A stretch of DNA of 22,456 nt from Angelakisella sp. (GCA_022795575.1 JAAWGY010000009.1:1-22456), one strand, 5' to 3'. Shown: positions 13,501-21,830, numbered from the stretch's first letter. Numbers and translations are program-made. Notes: generated by a model not told the origin, from the sequence alone.

Positions 13501-14865
13501 ATGGAAAAACTGACCATCCAAGAGATCGCCCAGGCGCTGAATATCCCCTGCCCTGGGGAGGGGGAGGTGACAGGCATCTGTACCGATTCCCGGGAGGTGA
13601 CACCCGGCTGTCTCTTTGTGGCAATCCCGGGGGAGAGGGTGGACGGCCACGACTATATCCGGGGGGCGATTGCCCAGGGGGCCGCCTGCGCCCTGGCCCA
13701 GCGTCCCGGGGACTACCCGGCGGGCAGGGTGCTGATGGTGGAGAACACTGTGGACGCCATGCTGGCCCTCGCCGCCTGGTACCGGGACCGGATGCCTGCC
13801 CGGGTGGTGGGCATCACCGGCAGCGTGGGCAAAACCACCACCAAGGAGATGGTGGCGGCGGTGCTTTCGGCCCGTTTTCGCACCATCAAAACCCAGGGCA
13901 ACCAGAACAACGAAATCGGCGCCCCCCGCACCCTCTTTTCCATTGACCGGGACACCCAGGCAGCGGTGGTGGAGATGGGGATGAGCGGCTTTGGGGAGAT
14001 CCGGGAGCTGGCCCTGGCGGCAAAGCCGGAGGTGGGGGTTATCACCAACGTGGGGGTTGCCCATATGGAGGCCCTGGGGAGCCGGGAGAACATCCGCAAA
14101 GCAAAGCTGGAGCTGGCGGAATGCCTCCCCGACGGTGCCCCCCTGCTGCTCTGTGGGGATAACGACCTGTTACAGACGGTAAAAATTCCCCGGCTTTCCA
14201 TTATTTTCTATGGAATCGACAACCAAAACAGCGATATCTGTGGTACAATAAGGAGCGTTACGCCATTTTCCACCGATTTTTCCATCTCCTGGCAGGGAAA
14301 GCGCTACGAGGCCTCGGTTCCCGGGGCGGGGAAGCACCTGGCGCTGGCCGGGCTGGCCGCCTTTGGCGTGGGGACCGCCATGGGGATGCCCCCGGAGGAG
14401 GCCGCTGCCGCCCTGGCGGGCTACACCCCCTCCGGGATGCGCCAACGGGTGGTGGAGCGGGGGGGCGTCACCGTTATCGAGGACTGCTACAACGCCAGCC
14501 CCGATTCCATGGCCGCGGCGCTGGATACCCTGGGCCTCTTCCAGGTAAAGGGGCGGCGGATCTTTGTGGCCTCGGATATGCTGGAGCTGGGGGAGATCGC
14601 CCGCCGGTGCCACCGGGAGATCGGGGAAAGGGCGGCGGCAAGCGGGGCGGACATCCTGCTGGCCTGGGGGGAGCTGGCGGAGGAGTACACCGATGCCGCC
14701 CGGCAGCAGGGGATGGCGGAGGCCCGTTTTTTCCGGGAGAAGCAGGACCTGGCCCAGGCGCTGATTGCGCTGGTCCGCCCGGGGGATCTGGTGTGGTTTA
14801 AGGGCAGCCGTTCCATGAGGCTGGAGGAGGTGGTGGAGCGGCTGTACAGCGCCCTTGACGAATAA
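13501..14865 (+). CDS. murF: UDP-MurNAc-tripeptide--D-alanyl-D-alanine ligase MurF
   Basis: The protein is 454 residues. MurF adds D-Ala-D-Ala to complete the UDP-MurNAc-pentapeptide. The N-terminal domain contains TDSREVTPG and VDGHDYI. The ATP-binding loop GITGSVGKTTTKEM has Lys111. NQNNEIGAP, EMGMSGFGEI and NVGVAHMEALGS are central Mur ligase motifs. EDCYNASPDSM and GDMLELG-like SDMLELGEIA mark the C-terminal part. AAAGGTGG lies ten bases before the ATG. An AT-richer patch at about 14165-14260 interrupts the otherwise GC-rich gene without breaking the frame. Confidence 0.96.
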   Translation: MEKLTIQEIAQALNIPCPGEGEVTGICTDSREVTPGCLFVAIPGERVDGHDYIRGAIAQGAACALAQRPGDYPAGRVLMVENTVDAMLALAAWYRDRMPARVVGITGSVGKTTTKEMVAAVLSARFRTIKTQGNQNNEIGAPRTLFSIDRDTQAAVVEMGMSGFGEIRELALAAKPEVGVITNVGVAHMEALGSRENIRKAKLELAECLPDGAPLLLCGDNDLLQTVKIPRLSIIFYGIDNQNSDICGTIRSVTPFSTDFSISWQGKRYEASVPGAGKHLALAGLAAFGVGTAMGMPPEEAAAALAGYTPSGMRQRVVERGGVTVIEDCYNASPDSMAAALDTLGLFQVKGRRIFVASDMLELGEIARRCHREIGERAAASGADILLAWGELAEEYTDAARQQGMAEARFFREKQDLAQALIALVRPGDLVWFKGSRSMRLEEVVERLYSALDE

Positions 14866-14887
14866 AACCGGCTTTTGGGGCCGGGGA

Positions 14888-15916
14888 ATGGATGTTTACG
14901 ATATGGACAAAATATGGATCATCTTGGCTGTGGTGCTGGCCTTTGCCATCACCTCCATCTCCGGGATGTGGCTGCTGCCCATCCTTCGCAAGCTCCACTT
15001 TGGGCAGACCATCCTGGATATCGGCCCCCGGTGGCATAAAAACAAGCAGGGCACCCCCACCATGGGGGGGATTATGTTCATCTTTGGCATTGTGCTGTCG
15101 GTGGTGGCCAGCTTTTTGCTGATGCAGATGGGGGGAGGGCTCCCCGACCGGCCGGACGGCGCCGCCATCAAGGCGCGGCTCTTTTACGGGCTGATGCTGG
15201 CCATCGCCTTCGGCCTCATCGGCTTTGTGGACGATTACCTCAAGGTGGTGCGCAAGCAGAACGAGGGGCTTACCCCCAACCAAAAGCTGTTCTTGCAGCT
15301 GCTCTTCGGGGCCAGCTACCTGGGCCTTCTTTACATCAGCGGCAGCCGCAGCACCGCGCTGGTGGTGCCCTTTTTGGGCATCCTGGAGATCGGGCCCTTC
15401 TACTACCCCTTTGCCCTCTTCGCCATCCTGGCCCTTTCCAACGCCGTCAACTTTACCGACGGGTTGGACGGCCTCCTTTCCTCCGTCACCTTTGTGGTAG
15501 CCATCGCCTATATGATCCTCACCGTGCTGCTGGGGCAGTGGGAGCTGGAGATTTTGGCGGGGGCCATGGCGGGGGGGTGCCTGGGCTTTTTGGTGTGGAA
15601 TTTCTACCCGGCCAAGGTCTTTATGGGGGATACCGGCTCCCTCTTTCTCAGCGGGCTGGTCATCGCCCTCTGCTTCGGCACCGGCCTGCCCCTCTTTGTG
15701 CTGCTCATTGGGGTGATCTACGTGGTGGAGATGGCCTCGGTGGTAATCCAGATGACCTACTTTAAGCTTACCCACGGCAAGCGCATCTTTAAGATGAGCC
15801 CCATTCACCACCACTTTGAGCTCTGCGGCTACACCGAGATGCAGATTGTCACCGCCTTTGCCCTCATCACCGCCGCCGGCTCCGCCCTGGCGATCTTCGC
15901 CGCCATTTTGATATAA
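14888..15916 (+). CDS. mraY: Phospho-N-acetylmuramoyl-pentapeptide-transferase MraY
   Basis: The protein is 342 residues with about ten membrane segments. MraY transfers phospho-MurNAc-pentapeptide to undecaprenyl phosphate, making lipid I at the inner membrane face. Conserved loops are visible: KQGTPTMGG early, FVDDYLK (catalytic aspartates), NFTDGLDGL, FMGDTGSL, and MSPIHHHFEL near the end. ATG 14888 follows GGGG at 14877-14880. An in-frame TTG at 14855 would overlap murF and add 11 residues, and was not chosen. The last codons and stop (ATTTTGATATAA) form part of an extended -10 promoter element before ftsW. No murD follows, unlike Bacillus. Confidence 0.96.
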   Translation: MDVYDMDKIWIILAVVLAFAITSISGMWLLPILRKLHFGQTILDIGPRWHKNKQGTPTMGGIMFIFGIVLSVVASFLLMQMGGGLPDRPDGAAIKARLFYGLMLAIAFGLIGFVDDYLKVVRKQNEGLTPNQKLFLQLLFGASYLGLLYISGSRSTALVVPFLGILEIGPFYYPFALFAILALSNAVNFTDGLDGLLSSVTFVVAIAYMILTVLLGQWELEILAGAMAGGCLGFLVWNFYPAKVFMGDTGSLFLSGLVIALCFGTGLPLFVLLIGVIYVVEMASVVIQMTYFKLTHGKRIFKMSPIHHHFELCGYTEMQIVTAFALITAAGSALAIFAAILI

Positions 15917-15917
15917 T
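15909..15917 (+). promoter_or_regulatory. Extended -10 promoter element overlapping the mraY stop
   Basis: TGATATAAT is a perfect TGn-TATAAT. No good -35 lies 17 bases upstream (GGCGAT at 15889-15894), which extended -10 promoters tolerate. A predicted start near 15924 would give a leader of only about seven bases before the ftsW ATG at 15931. Confidence 0.4.
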
Positions 15918-15930
15918 TTGATGTAAGGAG

Positions 15931-17082
15931 ATGGTCCCCATCGCGAACAGAACCGCAGCCAGACGCTTCCCCATCCAGCGGGCAAAGGGGAATATCGACC
16001 TCACCTTCCTGGTGCTGGTACTCACCCTGCTGGTGCTGGGGCTGGTGCTGATGTTTTCGGCAAGCTACGCCTACGCCTACTACTACGAGGGCAACAGCTT
16101 CCACTATATCACCCGGCAGCTGGTTTGGGCGGGGATGGGGCTGGCGGCGATGACCTTCCTTTCCACCTGGGACTACCACATCTGGCACCGCTTCGCCTGG
16201 CTGGCCTTTGGCGTTACCATTGTGATGCTGGTGATCGTCTACTTTATGCCCGACCGCAACGACGCCCACCGGTGGATCTTTATCGCCGGCCAGCAGTTCC
16301 AGCCCACCGAGGTGGCCAAGTTCTCCATCGTCCTCCTGTTTTCCCACATGATCTCCCTGAATTACGACAAGATGAAGACCTTCCGGTACGGCATCCTTCC
16401 TTACGGGATTATCCTGGTGCTTTACGCCGGGCTTATCGTTTTTGAACCCCACCTTTCCGCCACCATCATCATCATGGGCCTTGGGGTGGTGCTGATCTTT
16501 GTGGGCGGGGCCAGCCTAAAGTGGTTCGCCCTGGGCGGGGTGGGGGGCGTTGCCCTGGTCTTTGTGGCCATGATGATCCCCTCCATCAACGAGCGGGCCA
16601 TGTACCGCATCAACGTCTGGCACGATCCCTTTATCGATCCCCAGGTGTCGGGCTTCCAGACCATCCAGTCCCTCTACGCCATCGGTTCCGGGGGGCTGAT
16701 GGGGGCGGGCATCGGCAACTCCCGGCAGAAATACCTCTTTCTGCCGGAGCCCCAAAACGACTTTGTCTTTTCCATCATCTGCGAGGAGATAGGCTTTGTG
16801 GGGGCGGTGATTATCATCCTCCTCTTCGCCCTGCTGATCTGCCGGGGCTTTATGATCGCCGTCAAGGCCCGGGACCGCTTCGGGATGCTGCTGGCCACCG
16901 GACTCACCACCCAGGTGGGCATCCAGTCGGTGCTGAACATCGCGGTGGTCACAAACACCATCCCCAATACCGGCGTCAGCCTCCCGTTTTTCTCCTATGG
17001 GGGTTCCGCCCTGCTGATGCTGCTGGCACAAATGGGCATCATCCTTTCGATATCCCGACAAACCGCATTGGAAAAGGAGTAA
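15931..17082 (+). CDS. ftsW: Septal peptidoglycan glycosyltransferase FtsW (SEDS family)
   Basis: The protein is 383 residues with nine to ten membrane segments after a basic N-terminus of about 22 residues. FtsW polymerises lipid II together with the class B PBP. SEDS signatures include HRWI, QPTEVAKFS, a GIGNSRQKYLFLPEPQNDFVF-type loop (here split around residues 267-288) and NTIPNTGVSLPFFSYGGS. It could equally be called SpoVE-like, but no second SEDS gene is in the window. The start is odd. AAGGAG (15925-15930) touches the ATG with no spacer, and no in-frame ATG, GTG or TTG follows before the first membrane segment. The fourth codon is ATC, nine bases from the Shine-Dalgarno. Confidence 0.94.
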   Translation: MVPIANRTAARRFPIQRAKGNIDLTFLVLVLTLLVLGLVLMFSASYAYAYYYEGNSFHYITRQLVWAGMGLAAMTFLSTWDYHIWHRFAWLAFGVTIVMLVIVYFMPDRNDAHRWIFIAGQQFQPTEVAKFSIVLLFSHMISLNYDKMKTFRYGILPYGIILVLYAGLIVFEPHLSATIIIMGLGVVLIFVGGASLKWFALGGVGGVALVFVAMMIPSINERAMYRINVWHDPFIDPQVSGFQTIQSLYAIGSGGLMGAGIGNSRQKYLFLPEPQNDFVFSIICEEIGFVGAVIIILLFALLICRGFMIAVKARDRFGMLLATGLTTQVGIQSVLNIAVVTNTIPNTGVSLPFFSYGGSALLMLLAQMGIILSISRQTALEKE

Positions 17083-17088
17083 TGTGAC

Positions 17089-18216
17089 ATGAAGGTACTG
17101 TTCGCCTGCGGCGGGACGGCGGGGCACATCAACCCCGGCCTTTCCATCGCCGCTGTTCTGCGGGAGCGCTGCCCCGATGCGGAGATCCGCTTTGCCGGCA
17201 ACCCCGACGGTATGGAGGCCCGGCTGGTGCCCAAGGCCGGCTTCGACTTTGTCCCCTTTAAGGCCATGGGCATCCAGCGGCGGCTGACCCCCTACAACAT
17301 CTACCGCAACGTAAAATCGGTCTGCCTACTGATGACGGCAGAGCCCCGGGCAAAAAAGGTGATCCGGGCCTTTGCCCCGGACCTGGTGGTGGGCACCGGG
17401 GGATATGTCAGCGGCCCCATCCTGCTGATGGCGGCCAGGATGGGCATCCCCACCGCCACCCACGAGCAGAACGCCTTTCCCGGCGTCACCACCAAGCTCC
17501 TCTCAAAACAGGTGGATAAGGTGCTTTTGGCGGTGGAAAAGGCCAGGGAGTACCTGCCCAAGGAGGCGGCGGAGCGGTGCGTTGTCACCGGCAACCCGGT
17601 CCGCCCGGAGATCCTGCTGGAGCGCCGGGAGGAGGCGCGGCGGAAATGCGGCGTGCCGGAGGGAAAGCTCTGCATCCTCTCCTTTGGGGGGAGCCTGGGG
17701 GCCCAGCGGGTGAACGAGGCGGTGGCCGACGTTATGGCCTGGCACACAAAGGAGGGGAAGATCCACCACATCCACGCCACCGGCCAGTACGGCACCCAGC
17801 TGCTGCCCCGGCTCCTTACCCAGCGGGGGGTGGCCTGGGAGGGGAACCCCAACCTGGATATCCGGGAGTACATCGACGATATGCCCGCCTGCCTTGCCGC
17901 CGCCGACCTGGTCATCTGCCGGGCAGGGGCCAGTACCCTCAGCGAGCTGACGGCGGCGGGAAGGGCCTCGGTGCTCATCCCTTCCCCCAATGTGGCGGAA
18001 AACCACCAGTACCACAACGCCATGGTGCTGCAAAACGCCGGGGCCGCTGTGGTGGTGGAGGAAAAGGACCTCACCGGGGCGGGGCTGGTAAAGCTGGTCC
18101 GGGAGCTCACCGGGGATCCGGCCCGCCTGGGGCAGCTGGGGGAGAATGCCCGCAAAATCGCCGCTCCCCGGGCGGTGGAGCAGATAGCGGACGAGCTGCT
18201 GGCCCTGCTGAAGTAA
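17089..18216 (+). CDS. murG: UDP-GlcNAc--lipid I N-acetylglucosaminyltransferase MurG
   Basis: The protein is 375 residues. MurG adds GlcNAc to lipid I, giving lipid II, on the cytoplasmic membrane face. The N-terminal glycine loop GGTAGHINPG is at 8-17. GTGGYVSGP and HEQNAFPGVT follow. The C-terminal GT-B domain has SFGGSLGAQRVNEA, the CRAGASTLSEL sugar-nucleotide site and ENHQYHNA. AAAGGAG sits nine bases before the ATG, and the gene starts six bases after ftsW. Length is normal for the family (about 355-375). Confidence 0.97.
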   Translation: MKVLFACGGTAGHINPGLSIAAVLRERCPDAEIRFAGNPDGMEARLVPKAGFDFVPFKAMGIQRRLTPYNIYRNVKSVCLLMTAEPRAKKVIRAFAPDLVVGTGGYVSGPILLMAARMGIPTATHEQNAFPGVTTKLLSKQVDKVLLAVEKAREYLPKEAAERCVVTGNPVRPEILLERREEARRKCGVPEGKLCILSFGGSLGAQRVNEAVADVMAWHTKEGKIHHIHATGQYGTQLLPRLLTQRGVAWEGNPNLDIREYIDDMPACLAAADLVICRAGASTLSELTAAGRASVLIPSPNVAENHQYHNAMVLQNAGAAVVVEEKDLTGAGLVKLVRELTGDPARLGQLGENARKIAAPRAVEQIADELLALLK

Positions 18217-18243
18217 CCGATCCCCCCTCCCAAACATAGGATA
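18216..18243 (+). promoter_or_regulatory. Candidate sporulation-type (sigma-K-like) promoter of murA
   Basis: An AC pair at 18216-18217, 17 bases and then CATAGGATA (18235-18243). The block ACCnATCCCCC is shared with 1608-1618 at identical distance from CATAGGATA, 20 of 28 positions overall. A start near 18251 would place the murA stem-loop at the 5' end of the transcript. The sigma-factor assignment is inference. Confidence 0.4.
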
Positions 18244-18252
18244 CACCTGCAA

Positions 18253-18300
18253 GCGGTATTCGCGGCTGGCAGATCCGGGACACAGCCCGCGGGATGCCGT
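18253..18300 (+). promoter_or_regulatory. Large stem-loop in the murA leader
   Basis: Bases 18253-18268 pair with 18283-18300 in a 16-pair stem containing three G-U pairs and two single-base bulges (18291 and 18286), closing a 14-base loop. It ends 28 bases before the murA ATG and has no U run. It may be an mRNA-stability, processing or translation-control element. No known riboswitch class was recognised. Confidence 0.5.
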
Positions 18301-18328
18301 AATCCGGAAATGGGAGCGGGTGTATTCC

Positions 18329-19582
18329 ATGTCTGTTTACATAATCCATGGCGGCAACCGGGTCAGGGGGAGGGTGGCGGTCCACGGAGCCAAAAACTCC
18401 GCCCTGCCCATTCTGGCGGCCGCGGCGGTCTGCGGCGATTCGGTCATCGAAAACTGCCCCCGCCTTACCGATATCTCGGTGGCGATGGAGATCCTGGGCC
18501 ACCTGGGATGCCGGGCCAGGCGGGAGGGGGACGCCATCCTCACCACCCAGGGCGGGCCGGGGGACTGCCGCATCCCTGACGAGCTGATGGGGGCCATGCG
18601 CTCGTCCATCGTCTTTTTGGGGGGGATGGTGGCCCGCCACGGCTGCGCCGAGCTCACCCTCCCCGGGGGGTGCGAGCTGGGGGCACGGCCCATCGACCTG
18701 CACCTGTTCGCCCTCAGCCAGATGGGGGCGGACATCACCGAGGCGGGGGGAAGGCTCTATTGCAGCGCCCCCCGGGGGCTCCACGGGGCCCGCATCAACC
18801 TCAGCTTCCCCAGCGTGGGGGCCACCGAAAACACCATCATCGCCGCCGCCACCGCCAGGGGGGAAACGGTCCTCACCGGGGCGGCCCGGGAGCCGGAGAT
18901 CCTGGACCTTATCGACTTTTTGCGGGGGTGCGGCGCCAGCATCGATATGGCCCTGGACGGCACCATCCGGGTGGAGGGGGTGGAACGGCTCCACGGCGTC
19001 CGCCACCGGGTCATCCCGGACCGCATTGCCGCCGGCACCTACCTTTGCGCCGCCGCCATGACCGGCGGGGAGCTGCTGGCCCAGGACGTGGTCCCGGGGC
19101 ACATCTCCTCCTGCCTTTCGCTGCTGGAGGGCGCCGGCTGCCGGGTGGAGACAGGGCCGGACTGGGTCCGGCTGACCGCGCCGGAGCGGCTGGAGGCCTT
19201 TGGCACCGTAAAAACCATGCCCTACCCGGGCTTTCCTACCGATATGCAGTCGGTGATGATGGCGGCAGCCACCGTGGCCCGGGGGACCACCCTGTTTGTG
19301 GAGAACATCTTTGAGAGCCGCTACCGCCACGTGCCGGAGCTGCGGAAGTTGGGCGCAAGCATTGTCACCGAAGGCCGGGCGGCGGTGGTGACAGGGGTGG
19401 AGCGCCTTACCGGGGCCAGCCTGGTCTCCACCGACCTGCGGGGGGGCGCGGCGGTGGTGCTGGGGGCCCTGGCGGCGGAGGGGGAGAGCGTCGTTGCCGG
19501 CCTGGACCACATCGACCGGGGGTACGACGACCTGGAGGGGAACCTGAGACGCCTGGGGGCGGATATCAAAAGGGATGGATGA
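18329..19582 (+). CDS. murA: UDP-N-acetylglucosamine 1-carboxyvinyltransferase MurA
   Basis: The protein is 417 residues. MurA transfers enolpyruvate from PEP to UDP-GlcNAc, the first committed step of peptidoglycan synthesis and the fosfomycin target. With ATG 18329 as start, Lys22 and Asn23 (GAKNSALP) and the catalytic Cys115 (LPGGCELGARP) fall at the same numbers as in the E. coli enzyme, which supports this start over the GTG at 18320. The Cys predicts normal fosfomycin sensitivity at the target level, by family knowledge. A later PGFPTDMQ motif lies in the second domain. A 112-base gap with promoter-like and stem-loop elements separates it from murG. Confidence 0.96.
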   Translation: MSVYIIHGGNRVRGRVAVHGAKNSALPILAAAAVCGDSVIENCPRLTDISVAMEILGHLGCRARREGDAILTTQGGPGDCRIPDELMGAMRSSIVFLGGMVARHGCAELTLPGGCELGARPIDLHLFALSQMGADITEAGGRLYCSAPRGLHGARINLSFPSVGATENTIIAAATARGETVLTGAAREPEILDLIDFLRGCGASIDMALDGTIRVEGVERLHGVRHRVIPDRIAAGTYLCAAAMTGGELLAQDVVPGHISSCLSLLEGAGCRVETGPDWVRLTAPERLEAFGTVKTMPYPGFPTDMQSVMMAAATVARGTTLFVENIFESRYRHVPELRKLGASIVTEGRAAVVTGVERLTGASLVSTDLRGGAAVVLGALAAEGESVVAGLDHIDRGYDDLEGNLRRLGADIKRDG

Positions 19583-19588
19583 GGAAAG

Positions 19589-20458
19589 ATGGACAGGAGC
19601 AGGGTACAGAGGCGCCGGCGAAGGCGCTGGATCGGATATATCGCCTTCCTGATGCTGGTGCTCACCGGGGCGGCGGTCCTCTGCCTTGCCATGTTCTTCC
19701 GCACAAAGGAGATTGTCGTCACCGGCAACGACCGCTACACCGATCGGGAGCTGATCAGCGCCTCGGGGATCCAGCTGGAGCAGAACATCTTTTCGGTGGA
19801 CCGGGAGCGCACCGCCGCCCAGGTCAAGGGAGCTTTCTCCTACCTGGAGGAGGTGCAGATTGTCCCGGTGATGCCCACCAGGGTGGAGATACGGGTGGTG
19901 GAATCGGTGCCCCAGCTGGTGGTGGTAAACTCTGCCGACAGCTACTCGCTGCTGAGCACCGGCGGCCGGATCATCGAGCAGTGCCTGGGGCTGGCGGGGG
20001 AGGAGCTGCCCCTGGTGCTGGGGGCCAGCTTCAGCTGGTACGCCCAGGGGGCCTACCCCCACCAGCTGCCAGAGGAGGTGACAAACCGCCGCCACAAGAA
20101 TTACCGGGAAGCCACCCCGGAGGAGCTGGCGGGGGTGCGGATCATCGAAACGCTACAGTACGTGATGAAATCGGCGGAGGCGGCGGAGTTTGGGACCATC
20201 GACTACATCGACGTTACCGACGACCTTTCCACCAGCATCCTGTGGGACAAGCGGGTGCTGATCCGGCTGGGCACCGAGCTGGAGCTGGAGCGCAAGCTCC
20301 GCTTTGCCCGGGCCATCATCGACGGGGAGCTGGAGGAGGATTTTACCGGGGTGCTTGATGTATCGGTGCTGCCGAAAAACGACAGGGCCTACACCGGGGA
20401 GGCGAAGGTGGAGGAGTTTATCCATCCCTTTTACCTGGAGCATTACTATAAATACTGA
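19589..20458 (+). CDS. ftsQ: Cell division protein FtsQ/DivIB
   Basis: The protein is 289 residues. A very basic N-terminus (six consecutive arginines or lysine-like charges at 8-13) precedes one membrane segment at about 15-37. A POTRA domain follows at about 39-105 (TKEIVVTGNDRYTDRELISASG onward, and PTRVEIRVVES) and then an FtsQ-type beta domain. FtsQ scaffolds FtsL and FtsB/DivIC at the septum. The ATG at 19589 is six bases after the murA stop. GAGGAAAG directly upstream leaves only a short Shine-Dalgarno gap. No ftsA follows, as is common in this lineage. Confidence 0.92.
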   Translation: MDRSRVQRRRRRRWIGYIAFLMLVLTGAAVLCLAMFFRTKEIVVTGNDRYTDRELISASGIQLEQNIFSVDRERTAAQVKGAFSYLEEVQIVPVMPTRVEIRVVESVPQLVVVNSADSYSLLSTGGRIIEQCLGLAGEELPLVLGASFSWYAQGAYPHQLPEEVTNRRHKNYREATPEELAGVRIIETLQYVMKSAEAAEFGTIDYIDVTDDLSTSILWDKRVLIRLGTELELERKLRFARAIIDGELEEDFTGVLDVSVLPKNDRAYTGEAKVEEFIHPFYLEHYYKY

Positions 20459-20518
20459 GAGGACCACAAAAAAGGGGATACAATTTTTGGAAAAAACCGT
20501 TATTTCTGCCGGGAAAGG

Positions 20519-20547
20519 TTGATTCTCCGGCGAAAATCTGGTAGTAT
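20519..20547 (+). promoter_or_regulatory. Probable ftsZ promoter
   Basis: TTGATT (20519-20524), a 17-base spacer and TAGTAT (20542-20547) lie in an AT-rich 142-base gap between ftsQ and ftsZ. A second, weaker candidate is CTGAGA (20455-20460) with TACAAT (20479-20484), spaced by 18. A separate ftsZ promoter would allow FtsZ supply independent of the upstream operon. Confidence 0.5.
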
Positions 20548-20600
20548 TGAATGGTTAGGAACTCCAAATTCCTGGAGAGTATGTGGAGGAGCGTGGAATC

Positions 20601-21830
20601 GTGAAAATGAACATCGACCTGGACAATGATTTCGATAAAGTGGTTGCCATCAAAGTAGTGGGGGTAGGCGGCGGCGGCGGCAACGCCGTGGATCATATGT
20701 GCAGCAGCGGGATGGGCAGCGTGGAATTTGTTTCGGTCAACACCGATATCCAGGTCCTGCGTTCCTCGAAGGCCTCCTACAAGCTCCACATCGGGGACAA
20801 GCTCACCCGGGGGATGGGGGCCGGCGGCGACCCGGAGAAGGGGCAGAAGGCCGCCGAGGAGAGCCGGGAGGAGATTGCCGCTACCCTAAAGGGTACCGAC
20901 ATGGTTTTTATCACCGCCGGCATGGGGGGCGGAACCGGCACCGGGGCGGCGCCCATCATCGCGGAGATCGCCCACGAGATGGGCATTCTTACCATCGGCG
21001 TTGTCACCAAGCCCTTTGAGTTTGAGGGCAAGCGCCGCATCCGCCAGGCCCAGGAGGGCATCACCAAGCTGAAGGAAAAGGTGGACTCCCTCCTGGTCAT
21101 CCCCAACGAGCGGCTGCGGACCATCAACCCGGAGATCACCTTCTTCAACGCCTTTGCGGCGGCGGACGAGGTGCTGATGCAGGCGGTGCAGAGCATCTCT
21201 GACCTGATTAACATCAAGGGGATTGTCAACCTGGACTTTGCCGACGTCACCTCGGTGATGAAGGACGCGGGTTTTGCCCATATGGGCATCGGCCGGGCCA
21301 ACGGCGAGGGCAAGGCGGAAAAGGCGGCCAAGGAGGCCATCACCTCGCCGCTGCTGGAGACCTCCATCAACGGCGCCCGCGGGGTCATCGTCAACTTCCT
21401 GGTGCCCCCCAGCATCGACCTGAAGGACATCAACAACGCCTCTGCCATGATCCACGACGCTGCCTCGGAGGAGGTAAACCTGATCTGGGGTGTTGCCTTT
21501 GACGAAAACCTGGACGATGAGATCCGCATCACCGTAATCGCCACCGATTTTGAGCACGAGTCCGGCTACAGCATCCCCACCACCCCCGCCAAGGTGGAGC
21601 AGCACAGTCCTGCTGCCGCTCCGGCCCCTGCCGCCCCGGCGCCGGTAACGGCTCCCACCCCGGCGGCCCCTGCCCCTGCCCCGGCCCCTGTGGCGGAGCC
21701 CCAGCCGCCGGCCTCCATTGCGGCCAGCCTGAGCGCCTTGGGGGACGAGGACGATTTTTCGGACAGCGGCAATGACGGAATGGACGAATTCGACCTCAGC
21801 GACATTATTAAAATGCTGAATAACCGCTAA
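20601..21830 (+). CDS. ftsZ: Cell division GTPase FtsZ
   Basis: The protein is 409 residues and begins at GTG. FtsZ is the tubulin-like GTPase of the Z ring. The nucleotide loop GVGGGGGNAV is at 21-30, the tubulin signature GGGTGTG at 109-115, and the T7 catalytic loop NLDFAD at 210-215. Residues about 338-372 form a low-complexity Ala/Pro linker. The extreme C-terminus is DEFDLSDIIKMLNNR rather than the common IPxFLRxR-type peptide. GGAGGAG (20585-20591) is nine bases before GTG 20601. ATG 20607 is also possible. GTG 20583 lies before the ribosome site and was rejected. Confidence 0.96.
   Translation: MKMNIDLDNDFDKVVAIKVVGVGGGGGNAVDHMCSSGMGSVEFVSVNTDIQVLRSSKASYKLHIGDKLTRGMGAGGDPEKGQKAAEESREEIAATLKGTDMVFITAGMGGGTGTGAAPIIAEIAHEMGILTIGVVTKPFEFEGKRRIRQAQEGITKLKEKVDSLLVIPNERLRTINPEITFFNAFAAADEVLMQAVQSISDLINIKGIVNLDFADVTSVMKDAGFAHMGIGRANGEGKAEKAAKEAITSPLLETSINGARGVIVNFLVPPSIDLKDINNASAMIHDAASEEVNLIWGVAFDENLDDEIRITVIATDFEHESGYSIPTTPAKVEQHSPAAAPAPAAPAPVTAPTPAAPAPAPAPVAEPQPPASIAASLSALGDEDDFSDSGNDGMDEFDLSDIIKMLNNR

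Noticed and set aside
14241..14249. TGGTACAAT, a possible extended -10 inside murF
   Set aside because: There is no -35 at proper distance and it lies mid-gene in an AT-rich patch, so it could be chance.
18107..20095. 662-residue minus-strand open frame opposite murG-murA-ftsQ
   Set aside because: It is a shadow of GC-rich coding sequence on the other strand. The plus-strand genes are unambiguous family members.
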